64,000 nt of DNA. It comes from an uncultured Clostridia bacterium. GTDB lineage: Bacteria; Bacillota; Clostridia; TANB77; CAG-508. The translations under genes were made by a program, and so were the position numbers. Each line of letters begins with the position of its first letter. Position 1 is the first letter of the stretch. A model generated the notes under the pieces. The model saw only the letters and a list, made by a program, of their open reading frames with translations. It had not been told where the DNA came from and made no database searches. Of the stretch, positions 8,516 to 17,363 are shown in pieces. The stretch lies in assembly GCA_934129785.1 (NCBI GenBank), contig CAKOWW010000006.1, positions 33,235 through 97,234 of the forward strand, in the 5' to 3' direction.

Positions 8516-10439
8516 ATGAAAAAAACGAAAGAAAATAAAGGAATTACACTAGTGGCTTTAACAGTAACAATAATAGTATTAATAATTTTATCAGGTGTTT
8601 CAGTTGCAATGTTGGTAGGTGAAAATGGCTTAATAACAAGAGCAAGAGAGTCAAAGTTTAAAACGGAACTATCAGGATTAAAAGAAGAACTAGAAGAATT
8701 TAAGTTAAGTAAAATAATGGAAAATGAAAATTTTCAAGAAAGCAGTTTAACCTCAGGTGTAGGTTTATTAAAATATAATACAAAAAAACAAGATGAACAA
8801 GGAGATATAGAGAACATTTTAACATCAATAAAAGAACAGCAAAAGGATAAGATTGAAATAATAAAAGGAAAAATGTATTACAAAACGGATAATGAACAAG
8901 AAATAAAATGGCTACAAGATTTAGGAATAGAAAAAAATCCATATGACATTGAAAATGGAGAACTGAAGTCTTCATATGAAAATTTAAAATTATTAGATGA
9001 AAATGGAACAATAGTAGTACCAGCGAGTGTAACTAAAATTGGAAGAGGAGCGTTTACAAATTTAGAAGGACTAGAAACAATAATAGTACCAGGAACATGT
9101 AAAGAAATAGACATAGATGCATTTGCAAATAACCAAACTTTAAAAAATGTAATATTAGAAGATGGAGTAACTACGATAGGAGCACAGGCGTTTAAGGGGT
9201 GTTCAAATTTAGAAAATGTACAAATGACAGATAGTGTAGAGCGCATTCGGATTTGCAGCATTTTGGGATGATACACAATTAAAAGATATTAAATTGTCAA
9301 AATCAATCACAGAGTTATCATCATATTTATTTAGCAATTGTATAAATTTACAGAATTTTGAAATACCAGTAAATGTTACAAAAATAAACGAATGTAGTTT
9401 TATTAGTTGTAGAAAAATTAACTCAATAAAAATTCCAAAAAATCTACAAGAAATTAATATAAATGCATTTAATAACTGCACAAAATTGAATAACATAGAA
9501 ATTGATAAGGAAAATAAAAATTTTAATTTTGAAAATGGTATATTATTCAATAAAGAAAAAACACAAATGATTATAATTTTACCAAATGCAATAAAAGAGG
9601 ATACACTTGTAGTACCAAATACAGTAACTACATTAAAAGTTAGTAATTTAGCTTCATATAGTCAATTAACAAAATTAGAATTACCAGAATCAATAACTTA
9701 TATAGATCCGAGCATGTTTCAAATGTTAAAAATCAATAAAATAACAATTGATTCTAATAATTCTACATATATGGCAACAGATGAGGCAGTTTATAGCAAA
9801 GACAAAACACAAATGGTATTTTACTTTATACAAAACGCAAATGTAGAAATAGAAGAAGGGGTAAAATCCATAAATGCATATTGTTTCTTCAAAAATAAAG
9901 CATTAACAAAAATAAAACTTCCAAATTCGTTGACTCAAATTGGAGGATTAGCTTTTTGGGAATGCAATAACTTACAACAACTTGATTTAGGTGAAAAAAT
10001 TACATTTTTGGATCCGATTTTTATATATGAATTAGATGACATAAAAGTAACAATAGATAGTAATAATACTAAATATATGATAAAAGATAATGTTATATAT
10101 AGCAAAGATGGAAAAACATTAATTACAATTATCGGAAATCCTACAGAATTTGTGATTCCAAAAGGAGTGACTAAAATAGGAAATAGTGCATTTCACAATA
10201 AATATAAATTACAGAAAATAACAATACCAGAAGGAGTAACCGAAATAGGAGCGTCATTTAAATATTGTACAGCATTAAAAGAAATAGAAATTCCAAGCAG
10301 TGTAAATAAAATTTCAAATGAGTGTTTTGAATATAGTCAAAATATAAAGAAAATAGTAATAAATAATAAAAAGGGTGCAATAGCTGGAGCACCTTGGAGT
10401 TGCTCATATGGAGAAAAAGCAATAATATATAAAAAGTGA
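8516..10439 (+). CDS. BspA-like leucine-rich-repeat surface protein with pilin-like N terminus and +1 shift at in-frame CGG
   Basis: Cell-surface protein in two parts. Residues 1-45 resemble a type IV pilin/pseudopilin leader: a basic start, then KGITLVALTVTIIVLIIL, followed by a coiled stretch. From about residue 150 come BspA/TpLRR-type repeats (L..I.IP..V..IG..AF..C..L). Codon 245 is CGG (9248-9250). Skipping C9248 turns a 251-aa truncated product into a 640-aa protein, almost exactly the 638 aa of the intact paralog at 13979-15895. Across the joint VERIGFAAFWDDTQLKDIKL aligns with LLEIKTQAFYACRSIKSIKI of the paralog. The coding bases are 8516-9247 plus 9249-10439. Expression is probably controlled by the invertible promoter upstream. 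Function is likely adhesion or host interaction, from family only. Confidence 0.85.
9248..9250 (+). other. CGG +1 frameshift site 3 (BspA-like protein 1)
   Basis: The in-frame context is ATT CGG A. Skipping C9248 gives ATT GGA TTT GCA GCA TTT, a normal repeat phase (IGFAAF). Confidence 0.85.
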
Positions 10440-10450
10440 TATAAAACTCC

Positions 10451-10480
10451 AAAGGAGATTTCAAATTCGAAATCTCCTTT
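10451..10480. terminator. Bidirectional terminator between convergent genes
   Basis: A perfect 12-bp stem (AAAGGAGATTTC / GAAATCTCCTTT) with a 6-base loop and A/T runs on both sides, placed between the plus-strand BspA-like gene and the minus-strand YtaF-like gene. Confidence 0.8.
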
Positions 10481-11040
10481 TAAAAATTTAAAAATAATTT
10501 AGCTATACCAATGAAAACAAGTAAAAAAGCAGAAATAATAGACCAAATCTTATCAGGTAATTTAGAAAAAGAAGCTAATTTCGAGCCACAAAAAGTTCCA
10601 AAAAATAAAAACAAAAGTTGAAAAGAACTAATAAGAAAAGGAAATAAATTAGCTTTAATTCCAATAATACTACCGCCAATACAAATACAAAAGCTATCTA
10701 AAGAAAGAGCAAAACCTAAAATACAAGCTTCTTTGCAATCAATAAATTTAGAATTATCAAAATCAAAATTTTTACAATCATTTTTCATGGCTTGTAAAAA
10801 AGCCCAAAATCCCATAACAATTAAAAGGCCACTACCAAAAAAATTTATAATAATATCAGAAAAAAATTTTTTTATAAAATTACCCAAAAGCAATGAAAAA
10901 ACAGAAATACCAAATGAAATGCAAAACAAAATAAATGTACCCCAAAAGGAAATTTTAGTATTTTTTAAACCATATGTAATACCAATTCCTAGAGAATCAA
11001 TGCTACTAGCGACTGCTAGCAGTAATGAATTAATAAACAT
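10480..11040 (-). CDS. ytaF: YtaF/MntP-like membrane protein
   Basis: A 186-aa polytopic membrane protein with about six hydrophobic segments and two copies of the family motif, LAVASSIDSLGIGITYGL near the N terminus and GFALSLDSFCICIGGSIIG in the second half. This duplicated D-containing motif marks the MntP/YtaF superfamily; Bacillus YtaF is a sporulation membrane protein and MntP exports Mn2+. I place the start at ATG 11038-11040 (MFINSLLL) because TAGGGGGTATC lies just upstream; a longer open frame to 11118 has no such support. It is divergent from the P-type ATPase gene, and both could concern divalent cations. Confidence 0.75.
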   Translation of the reverse strand: MFINSLLLAVASSIDSLGIGITYGLKNTKISFWGTFILFCISFGISVFSLLLGNFIKKFFSDIIINFFGSGLLIVMGFWAFLQAMKNDCKNFDFDNSKFIDCKEACILGFALSLDSFCICIGGSIIGIKANLFPFLISSFQLLFLFFGTFCGSKLASFSKLPDKIWSIISAFLLVFIGIAKLFLNF

Positions 11041-11163
11041 AATGATACCCCCTAATAATACATAATATGACAAAAAATTAAAAGTTGATATTAAAATAAA
11101 GTAATATATAAAGGACAAACTACATATATTTTATTAATATCAAAAGACAAAGGAGAGATTTTT

Positions 11164-13767
11164 ATGTGGGAAACACTAAGAAAAGAAGAAGTTTTAATAA
11201 AACTTAAAACCAGCAAAAAAGAGGGGCTATCTAAGGAGGAGGCACACAAAAGACAACAAAAATACGGAAAAAATAAATTAGAAGACACAAAAAAAGAAAC
11301 AATAGTGGTAAAATTTATAAAACAATTTAATGACTTTATGATAATAATATTAATATGTGCATCAATAATATCTGCTGTAATATCATATATACAAGGAGAA
11401 AATGATTATATAGATTCAATAATAATAATAGTAATAGTTATATTAAATGCATTAATGGGAGTAATACAAGAAGCAAAGGCCGAAAAATCAATAGAAGCAT
11501 TAAAAAAGATGACTCCACCAAAGGCAAAAGTTATAAGAGAAAATGAGACAAAAGAAATAAATGCAGAAGAACTAGTACCAGGTGATATTATAATCTTAGA
11601 AGCTGGAAATTGTGTACCAGCAGATTGTAGACTGCTAGAAACACATAATCTAAAAATAGAAGAATCAAGTTTAACAGGAGAAACAGAGCCAGTATTAAAA
11701 AATGCAGAAATGATTTGTAAAAATAATATTCCAATAGGCGACAAACTAAACATGGCATATATGGCAAGTGTTGTAGTTAATGGTAGTGCAAAGGCAGTAA
11801 TTACTGAAACAGGAATGAATACAAATGTTGGAAAAATTGCAGGAATGATAATACAAGATGAAGCACCACAAACACCAATACAAAGAAAATTAGCACAAGT
11901 AGGTAAAATATTGGGGATTGTGTGTTTGGTAATTTGTGTAATAATATTTATTATAGGATTAATAAAAAATATAGATCCAATTGAAATGTTTATGACATCA
12001 GTAGGGTTAGCGGTTGCAGCAATTCCAGAAGGTTTGCCAGCAATAGTGACAATAATGCTATCAATAGGTGTAACTAAAATGGCAAAAAATAATAGTATAA
12101 TACGAAAGTTACCAGCAGTAGAGACATTAGGAAGTAGTCAAGTAATATGTTCAGACAAAACAGGAACACTTACTAAAAATCAAATGACAGTAGTAGAAAT
12201 AAAATCAGATAACCCACAATTAGCAACAAGGTTAGCAACCATGTGTACAGATTGTAATATAATTTACAAAAAAGGAAAAGAAGAAGTACAAGGAGAACCA
12301 ACAGAAATAGCATTAGTAAAAAACGGACTAAAAAGTGGAGAAAACAAAACAGAATTATATCAGAAAATGCCAAGAATAAATGAAATTCCATTTGATTCAA
12401 ATAGAAAGATGATGACAACAATCCACAAAATGGAAAATAAATATAGAATAATAACAAAAGGTGCACCAGACATTTTAATAGAAAAATGCAAACTAACAAT
12501 TGGTCAAAAACATGAAGCGGTAATAAACAATGAAAATATGGCAAAAAAAGCATTAAGAGTAATAGCAGTAGCATATAAAGACTTAGATGTTTTACCAAGT
12601 AAAATAGACAGCAATAACATAGAAAACAATTTGAATTTTGTGGGATTAATAGGAATGATAGATCCACCAAGAGAAGGAGTAAAAGAAGCAGTACTAACAT
12701 GTAAAAAAGCAGGGATAAAAACAGTAATGATAACAGGTGACCATATAGCAACAGCAAAGGCAATAGCAAAACAATTAAACATTTTAGGTCCATATGATAA
12801 AGCATTAACAGGACAAGAACTAAACAAAATATCTCAAGAGACATTAGAAAAAAACATAAAAGATTATTCTGTATTTGCAAGAGTAACTCCAGAACATAAA
12901 GTAAGAATAGTAAAAGCATGGCAAAAAACAGGAGCAGTAGTAGCAATGACAGGAGATGGAGTAAATGATAGCCCAGCATTAAAAAATGCGGACATTGGAA
13001 TTGCAATGGGAGGCAATGGAACAGATGTAGCTAAAAATGCGTCAGACATGATATTAACAGATGACAATTTTGTAACAATAGTTAAAGCAGTAAAACAAGG
13101 AAGAAATATATATGACAACATAAAAAAAGCAATACATTTTTTGATTTCAACTAATATTGGAGAAATAGTAACAATATTTATGGGATTAGTCTTAGGACTA
13201 AAATCACCATTATTAGCAATTCAACTATTATGGGTAAATTTAGTAACGGATTCTTTACCAGCAATTGCAATAGGGCTAGAACCACCAGAAAAAGATATAA
13301 TGCAAAGAAAACCTCAAGACAGCAGAAAAGGAATATTCTCAGATGGTTTGTGGAACAAAATAATAGTAGAAGGAATAATGCTAGGAATGTTAACATTAGT
13401 GGCGTTTAGTATCGGAAATAAATATTATGGAATTGAAGTAGCAAGAACAATGGCTTTTGTGTCAATTGGCTTACTAGAGCTTGTCCACAGCTTTAATATA
13501 AAAAGTGAAAAATCAATTTTTAAGGTAGGAATATTTGAAAATAAGTTTCTAATAGGCAGTTTTATATTAGGAGCGTTTGTACAAACTATAGTACTATTTA
13601 TACCAAGTTTAGCAGAAATTTTTCAATTAGTACAATTAAACAAGACACAATGGATAATAACATTAGCTATTTCAATATTGCCAATTCCTATTATGGAATT
13701 ACAAAAGAAAGTTGATGAAATGAAAATTGGAAAAATCGTATACCAAAAAAAGACAGAAATTTCTTGA
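11164..13767 (+). CDS. Ca2+-type (P2) cation-transporting P-type ATPase
   Basis: An 867-aa P-type ATPase exporting cations, most likely Ca2+, across the membrane. It has the N-terminal cation-ATPase domain (WETLRKEEVLIKL), the actuator motif SSLTGETEPV, the TM4 ion-binding signature AAIPEGLPA, the phosphorylation site DKTGTLTKNQ (Asp331), the hinge TGDGVND (596-602) and the C-terminal domain with WVNLVTDSLPAIAIG. PEGL in TM4 and the TM6 region favour the PMR1/SERCA-like bacterial group. The RBS is AAGGAGAG before ATG 11164. The frame is intact; its CGG trinucleotides (for example ACG GAT, GCG GTA) are all out of frame. The stop codon overlaps the left arm of the second invertible segment by one base. 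Confidence 0.93.
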   Translation: MWETLRKEEVLIKLKTSKKEGLSKEEAHKRQQKYGKNKLEDTKKETIVVKFIKQFNDFMIIILICASIISAVISYIQGENDYIDSIIIIVIVILNALMGVIQEAKAEKSIEALKKMTPPKAKVIRENETKEINAEELVPGDIIILEAGNCVPADCRLLETHNLKIEESSLTGETEPVLKNAEMICKNNIPIGDKLNMAYMASVVVNGSAKAVITETGMNTNVGKIAGMIIQDEAPQTPIQRKLAQVGKILGIVCLVICVIIFIIGLIKNIDPIEMFMTSVGLAVAAIPEGLPAIVTIMLSIGVTKMAKNNSIIRKLPAVETLGSSQVICSDKTGTLTKNQMTVVEIKSDNPQLATRLATMCTDCNIIYKKGKEEVQGEPTEIALVKNGLKSGENKTELYQKMPRINEIPFDSNRKMMTTIHKMENKYRIITKGAPDILIEKCKLTIGQKHEAVINNENMAKKALRVIAVAYKDLDVLPSKIDSNNIENNLNFVGLIGMIDPPREGVKEAVLTCKKAGIKTVMITGDHIATAKAIAKQLNILGPYDKALTGQELNKISQETLEKNIKDYSVFARVTPEHKVRIVKAWQKTGAVVAMTGDGVNDSPALKNADIGIAMGGNGTDVAKNASDMILTDDNFVTIVKAVKQGRNIYDNIKKAIHFLISTNIGEIVTIFMGLVLGLKSPLLAIQLLWVNLVTDSLPAIAIGLEPPEKDIMQRKPQDSRKGIFSDGLWNKIIVEGIMLGMLTLVAFSIGNKYYGIEVARTMAFVSIGLLELVHSFNIKSEKSIFKVGIFENKFLIGSFILGAFVQTIVLFIPSLAEIFQLVQLNKTQWIITLAISILPIPIMELQKKVDEMKIGKIVYQKKTEIS

Positions 13768-13800
13768 AGTATCTAACTTTATGATTTTAAATTTAAAAAT

Positions 13801-13829
13801 ATTATAACAATATTGCGTATAAAATGCAA
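13801..13829 (-). promoter_or_regulatory. Promoter inside invertible segment 2
   Basis: Minus strand TTGCAT, 17-bp spacer, TATAAT. It reads towards the 3' end of the P-type ATPase gene in the assembled orientation. Confidence 0.62.
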
Positions 13830-13894
13830 TAAGCAATAAAAAATAGTTTAGGGAAAAATATTTTGGAAAAATAAATAAAAGAACAGAAAAATAG

Positions 13895-13924
13895 CCTATA
13901 AACATTAAATTATGGGCTATTTTA
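13895..13924. terminator. Stem-loop terminator inside invertible segment 2
   Basis: AAAATAGCC and GGGCTATTTT form a stem around a central AT-rich loop, with U-rich flanks usable in either direction. In the current orientation it lies between the ATPase gene and the surface-protein gene. Confidence 0.5.
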
Positions 13925-13978
13925 TTATGCATTAAAAATCCTAAAGTTAGATACTTAACGAAAGAAAAGAGGGAAAAA

Positions 13979-15895
13979 ATGAAAAAAATTAAAGACAATA
14001 AGGCTATAACACTAATAGCATTAATAATAACTATAATAGTACTCATAATTTTGGCTGGGATATCAATAACAATGCTTACAGGAGAAAATGGAGTTATAAC
14101 CCAAGCAAAAAAATCAAAAATAACATCACAATTATCATCATATAAAGAACAAGTTGAAATATACATTGCTGAAAAAACAACTGAAAATAATGGATTTCAG
14201 GAAAATAGTTTGACAGCAGGAAAATTAAATTTAAATTATAATACAAAAAGCGAATCAGAAACAGGAAACATAAAAACGATAATAAGCAACATTGATGAAA
14301 AATATATGGATAAATTGGAAATTATAAAGGGAAAACTTCTTATAAATACTAAAAATAAAGAAGAAATGGAAATAGCTAAAAAAATAGGGATAGAAGTAAA
14401 TCCATATGAAATAGTAAATGGGGTATTAATATCAGCAGATGCTAATCTATTATTATTAGATGATAATGGAACACTAGTAATACCGAGCTCAGCAACTGAA
14501 ATAGGAGAAGGAGCATTTTCTAATTTACAAAATCTAAAATCAATAGTAATACCAGGAACAGTTAAAAAAATAGGAAAGAAAGCATTTGCTTTTAATAATT
14601 ATCTAGAAAGCGTAACAATTGAAGAGGGAGTAGAAATAATAGAGCCACAAGCTTTTTCAGAATGTGATAATTTGAAAAACATAAAATTACCAGAAAGTTT
14701 ATTAGAAATAAAAACACAAGCATTTTATGCTTGTAGGAGCATAAAAAGTATAAAAATTCCATCAAAAATAAAAGACATAGCGCCTTACACATTTTGTTCA
14801 TGCTGGCAATTGGAAAATATAGAATTGCAAAATGGATTAACTACAATAGGCGAATATGCTTTTATGCTTGCAGGACTAACTCAAATAAGTATTCCTAAAA
14901 CAGTAACTAATATAGGAAATATGGCTTTTGAAAATTGCGATAAATTAAGTAGTATAGAATTGAATGGAAACGATAATTATATATATGAATCTGGACTACT
15001 TATGCCTAGTTCAAAAAAAACAATATTATATATATCACAAGAATATTTAAAAAAATCAGATACATTTAAAATTCCAGAAGGAATAGTAACATTTGCAGTT
15101 GGTATTTCCTCAAATACTAATATAAAAAAGATGATATTCCCGGCAAGTTTAACAAATATAGATATAAATGATTTGCCATCAAATTTGGAACAAATAGAGG
15201 TAGAAGAGGGAAACCCAAAATATACAAGTGAATATGGATATTTATATACAGATAGTGGAACTACTTTGGCAATGTGCTATTTAAAAGAAAATGTAATAAA
15301 GCCAAAAGAGGGAATATTAAAAATAGGTCCATATGCATTCTATCAAGAAAAAAGAGTACAACAAATTGAGTTACCTGATAGTGTACAAAAAATTGAATCA
15401 ATGGCATTTAGTCATTGTAGTGCTTTAGAAAAACTTAAAATAGGAAAAAATGTTTCAAAAATAAATCCATTATTTAAATATATTTGCTATTCTGGAACAG
15501 TAGAAATTGATGAAAAAAATCCATATTACGAAATTGAGGACAATGTTTTGTATGCAAAAGGAAAAAAGGAAATTATCACTGTATTAAAGAGCATAAATGG
15601 AACATTTGAAATTTCTCAAGGAGTAGAAAAAATAGGAACAAAAGCATTTCATAGCCAGAGTGAAATGACAAAAATAATAATCCCCAATACAGTAAAAGAA
15701 ATTAGCAATTCATTTAACTATTGTAAGCAATTAACAAAAATAGAAATCCCAAGTAGTGTAGAAAAAATAGAGTTAGGTGCATTTTCAAATTCTCCCCAAT
15801 TAAAAGAAATAATAATTCATAAAAAGAATGAATCTATAGAAGGAAGTCCTTGGGGATGTGATGCAGGATTAAAAGCAATTAAGTGGCAAGAATAA
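13979..15895 (+). CDS. BspA-like leucine-rich-repeat surface protein with pilin-like N terminus
   Basis: A 638-aa paralog of the protein at 8516-10439. Residues 1-45 are a pilin-like leader (KAITLIALIITIIVLIIL, then LTGENGVITQAKKSK). A short coiled region follows, then a long run of BspA/TpLRR repeats (LKSIVIPGTVKKIGKKAFAF, IEPQAFSECDNLKNIKLPES). The protein ends in the same GSPWGCDAGLKAI-type tail as its paralog (GAPWSCSYGEKAI). The RBS is GAGGGAAAA before ATG 13979. This copy is continuous and has no CGG, which makes it a natural control for the frameshifted copy. It is preceded by its own invertible promoter. Role is likely surface adhesion, from family only. Confidence 0.85.
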   Translation: MKKIKDNKAITLIALIITIIVLIILAGISITMLTGENGVITQAKKSKITSQLSSYKEQVEIYIAEKTTENNGFQENSLTAGKLNLNYNTKSESETGNIKTIISNIDEKYMDKLEIIKGKLLINTKNKEEMEIAKKIGIEVNPYEIVNGVLISADANLLLLDDNGTLVIPSSATEIGEGAFSNLQNLKSIVIPGTVKKIGKKAFAFNNYLESVTIEEGVEIIEPQAFSECDNLKNIKLPESLLEIKTQAFYACRSIKSIKIPSKIKDIAPYTFCSCWQLENIELQNGLTTIGEYAFMLAGLTQISIPKTVTNIGNMAFENCDKLSSIELNGNDNYIYESGLLMPSSKKTILYISQEYLKKSDTFKIPEGIVTFAVGISSNTNIKKMIFPASLTNIDINDLPSNLEQIEVEEGNPKYTSEYGYLYTDSGTTLAMCYLKENVIKPKEGILKIGPYAFYQEKRVQQIELPDSVQKIESMAFSHCSALEKLKIGKNVSKINPLFKYICYSGTVEIDEKNPYYEIEDNVLYAKGKKEIITVLKSINGTFEISQGVEKIGTKAFHSQSEMTKIIIPNTVKEISNSFNYCKQLTKIEIPSSVEKIELGAFSNSPQLKEIIIHKKNESIEGSPWGCDAGLKAIKWQE

Positions 15896-15928
15896 AAAAT
15901 TGCAAAAAGAAAAATAGTAAAATACCAC

Positions 15929-15957
15929 TTGCCAAAACTAGAAAAATATGTTAAAAT
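15929..15957 (+). promoter_or_regulatory. Promoter of the rpsF-ssb-rpsR operon
   Basis: TTGCCA at 15929-15934, 17-bp spacer, TAAAAT at 15952-15957. A stem (ATAGCTATG / CATAGTTAT) follows at about 15955-15985 and a possible small hairpin at 16019-16040 precedes the gene; an S6:S18 autoregulatory leader is possible but I do not see its defining motif clearly. Confidence 0.5.
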
Positions 15958-16065
15958 AGCTATGTTTGAAAAAAGCATAGTTATTTTTAATAAAAAAATA
16001 AATGCAAAATTCAAATCTCTACTTACAGAAAATGTAGGTTAAAAATCCAAAGGGAGGTGAAAATA

Positions 16066-16350
16066 ATGAATAAATACGAAAGTATTATCATTGTTAATCC
16101 AAATGTAGACGAAGCAGGATTAAAAGCTATAGAAGAAAAATTTACAGGATTAATCAATGAAAACGGAAAAGTAGAATCAGTAGAAAACATGGGAAAAAAG
16201 AAATTAGCTTATGAAATAAAAAAATTCAAAGAAGCAACATATCTACTATTCAACTTTGAAGCACAACCAGCTTCAATAAAAGAACTTGAAAGAGTTTACA
16301 GAATTACAGATGATATAATCAAATATATCGTAGTAAGAAAAGAAAACTAA
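16066..16350 (+). CDS. rpsF: 30S ribosomal protein S6
   Basis: A 94-aa S6 protein of the small ribosomal subunit, recognisable from MNKYESIIIVNPNVDEAG, VENMGKKKLAYEIKKFKEATYLL and RVYRITDDIIKYIVVR. I use ATG 16066 with the RBS AGGGAGGTGA; an in-frame GTG at 16057 falls inside that RBS. It opens the conserved rpsF-ssb-rpsR operon, 60 bp before ssb. Confidence 0.96.
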   Translation: MNKYESIIIVNPNVDEAGLKAIEEKFTGLINENGKVESVENMGKKKLAYEIKKFKEATYLLFNFEAQPASIKELERVYRITDDIIKYIVVRKEN

Positions 16351-16410
16351 TAAAATTAGTAAAAATAAAGATAGGGGCCTTTATTTGAAAGTAAAGAAAG
16401 GTGATAAAAA

Positions 16411-16839
16411 ATGAACAAAGTAATATTAATGGGAAGATTAACAAGAGACCCAGAAGTAAGATACACACAAACAAATAACACACTAGTAGCATCTTTTAGT
16501 CTAGCAGTAAACAGAAGATTTGTAAGACAAGGAGAAGAAAGACAAGCAGACTTTATAAACATAGTTGCTTGGAGCAGACTAGGAGAATTTTGTAGTAAAT
16601 ACTTCAAAAAAGGTCAACAAGTAGGAATTATAGGAAGAATACAAACAAGAACTTGGGATGATGACCAAGGAACAAAACATTATGTAACAGAAGTAGTAGC
16701 AGAAGAAGCATATTTTGCAGATAGCAGAAGAGATGGAGAAACTGCTGGAAGTACTTTTGAAAATACATTTGGAAATACAGCACCAGGAAACATGGGAGCA
16801 GACTTTGAAGTATCTTCAAGTGATGACCTACCATTCTAA
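16411..16839 (+). CDS. ssb: Single-stranded DNA-binding protein
   Basis: A 142-aa SSB that coats single-stranded DNA during replication and repair. The OB fold (MNKVILMGRLTRDPEVRYT, NIVAWSRLGEFCSKYFKKGQQVGIIG, RTWDDDQGTKHYVTEVVAEE) occupies about residues 1-110. A glycine-rich linker and the acidic SSDDLPF tip that docks partner proteins follow. The RBS AAAGGTGATAAAA precedes ATG 16411. It sits in its usual place between rpsF and rpsR. Confidence 0.96.
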   Translation: MNKVILMGRLTRDPEVRYTQTNNTLVASFSLAVNRRFVRQGEERQADFINIVAWSRLGEFCSKYFKKGQQVGIIGRIQTRTWDDDQGTKHYVTEVVAEEAYFADSRRDGETAGSTFENTFGNTAPGNMGADFEVSSSDDLPF

Positions 16840-16859
16840 TTAAAGAGGGGTGAAATAAA

Positions 16860-17135
16860 ATGGCAGACAAAAAACAAAATAGAAGAAATAAAAACTATGA
16901 TGAGGATTACAATCCAAGATTCAGAAAACAAAGAAAAAAAGTATGTGTATTATGTAGTGACAAAAACTTTGAATTAGACTACAAAAATCCAGAACAATTA
17001 AAGAAATTTGTAAATGATAAAGGTAAAATATTACCAAGAAGAACAACTGGAGCATGTAGTAAACATCAAAGAGATATCACAACAGCAGTAAAAAGAGCAA
17101 GACACATTGCTATATTACCATATGCACAAAACTAA
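16860..17135 (+). CDS. rpsR: 30S ribosomal protein S18
   Basis: A 91-aa S18 protein, partner of S6 on the 30S platform. The C-terminal core (LKKFVNDKGKILPRRTTGAC, then HQRDITTAVKRARHIAILPY) is unmistakable. The N terminus has a lysine- and arginine-rich extension and the pair CVLC. RBS AGAGGGGTG; 20 bp after ssb; followed by a strong terminator. Confidence 0.96.
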   Translation: MADKKQNRRNKNYDEDYNPRFRKQRKKVCVLCSDKNFELDYKNPEQLKKFVNDKGKILPRRTTGACSKHQRDITTAVKRARHIAILPYAQN

Positions 17136-17154
17136 TTTAATAAAATAAAAGAAG

Positions 17155-17185
17155 AAACCGTTGAGAAATCAACGGTTTTACTTTT
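17155..17185 (+). terminator. rpsF operon terminator
   Basis: A perfect 10-bp stem (AAACCGTTGA / TCAACGGTTT) with a GAAA tetraloop, followed by TTACTTTTG. Confidence 0.85.
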
Positions 17186-17305
17186 GCAAATAAAATAATA
17201 TTTTATTTAAGGTTCAAGACTATTGATATATGTTTGAAAAAACTAAATTTCAACTATTGTCTAAAAGCATTATAAAAAAACAAAAATTAAAAATTTCTTA
17301 AACCG

Positions 17306-17334
17306 TTTACAATTAAAAAACCTTATGGTATAAT
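17306..17334 (+). promoter_or_regulatory. Sigma-A promoter of the Ig-like membrane protein gene
   Basis: TTTACA at 17306-17311, exactly 17 bp, TATAAT at 17329-17334. Confidence 0.7.
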
Positions 17335-17363
17335 TTTTTGTGAGAAATAGGAAGGTGAAAAAT

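Larger units (their letters stand above)
13767..13956. promoter_or_regulatory. Putative invertible promoter 2 (phase-variation switch), OFF orientation
   Basis: Inverted repeats of 22 bp with one mismatch (13767-13788 and 13935-13956, core AAGTATCTAACTTTA) flank 146 bp upstream of the second BspA-like gene. Inside, on the minus strand, are TTGCAT (13824-13829 in reverse), a 17-bp spacer and TATAAT (13801-13806 in reverse), pointing away from the gene at 13979. A stem-loop (AAAATAGCC / GGGCTATTTT) also lies inside and would block forward read-through in this orientation. The right arm shares AAAAATCCTAAAGT with the left-arm region of invertible segment 1. Confidence 0.68.

Noticed and set aside
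11041..11118. N-terminal extension of the YtaF-like protein
   Set aside because: The extra residues form an unneeded hydrophobic stretch and lack an RBS; the internal ATG has TAGGGGGTATC just before it.
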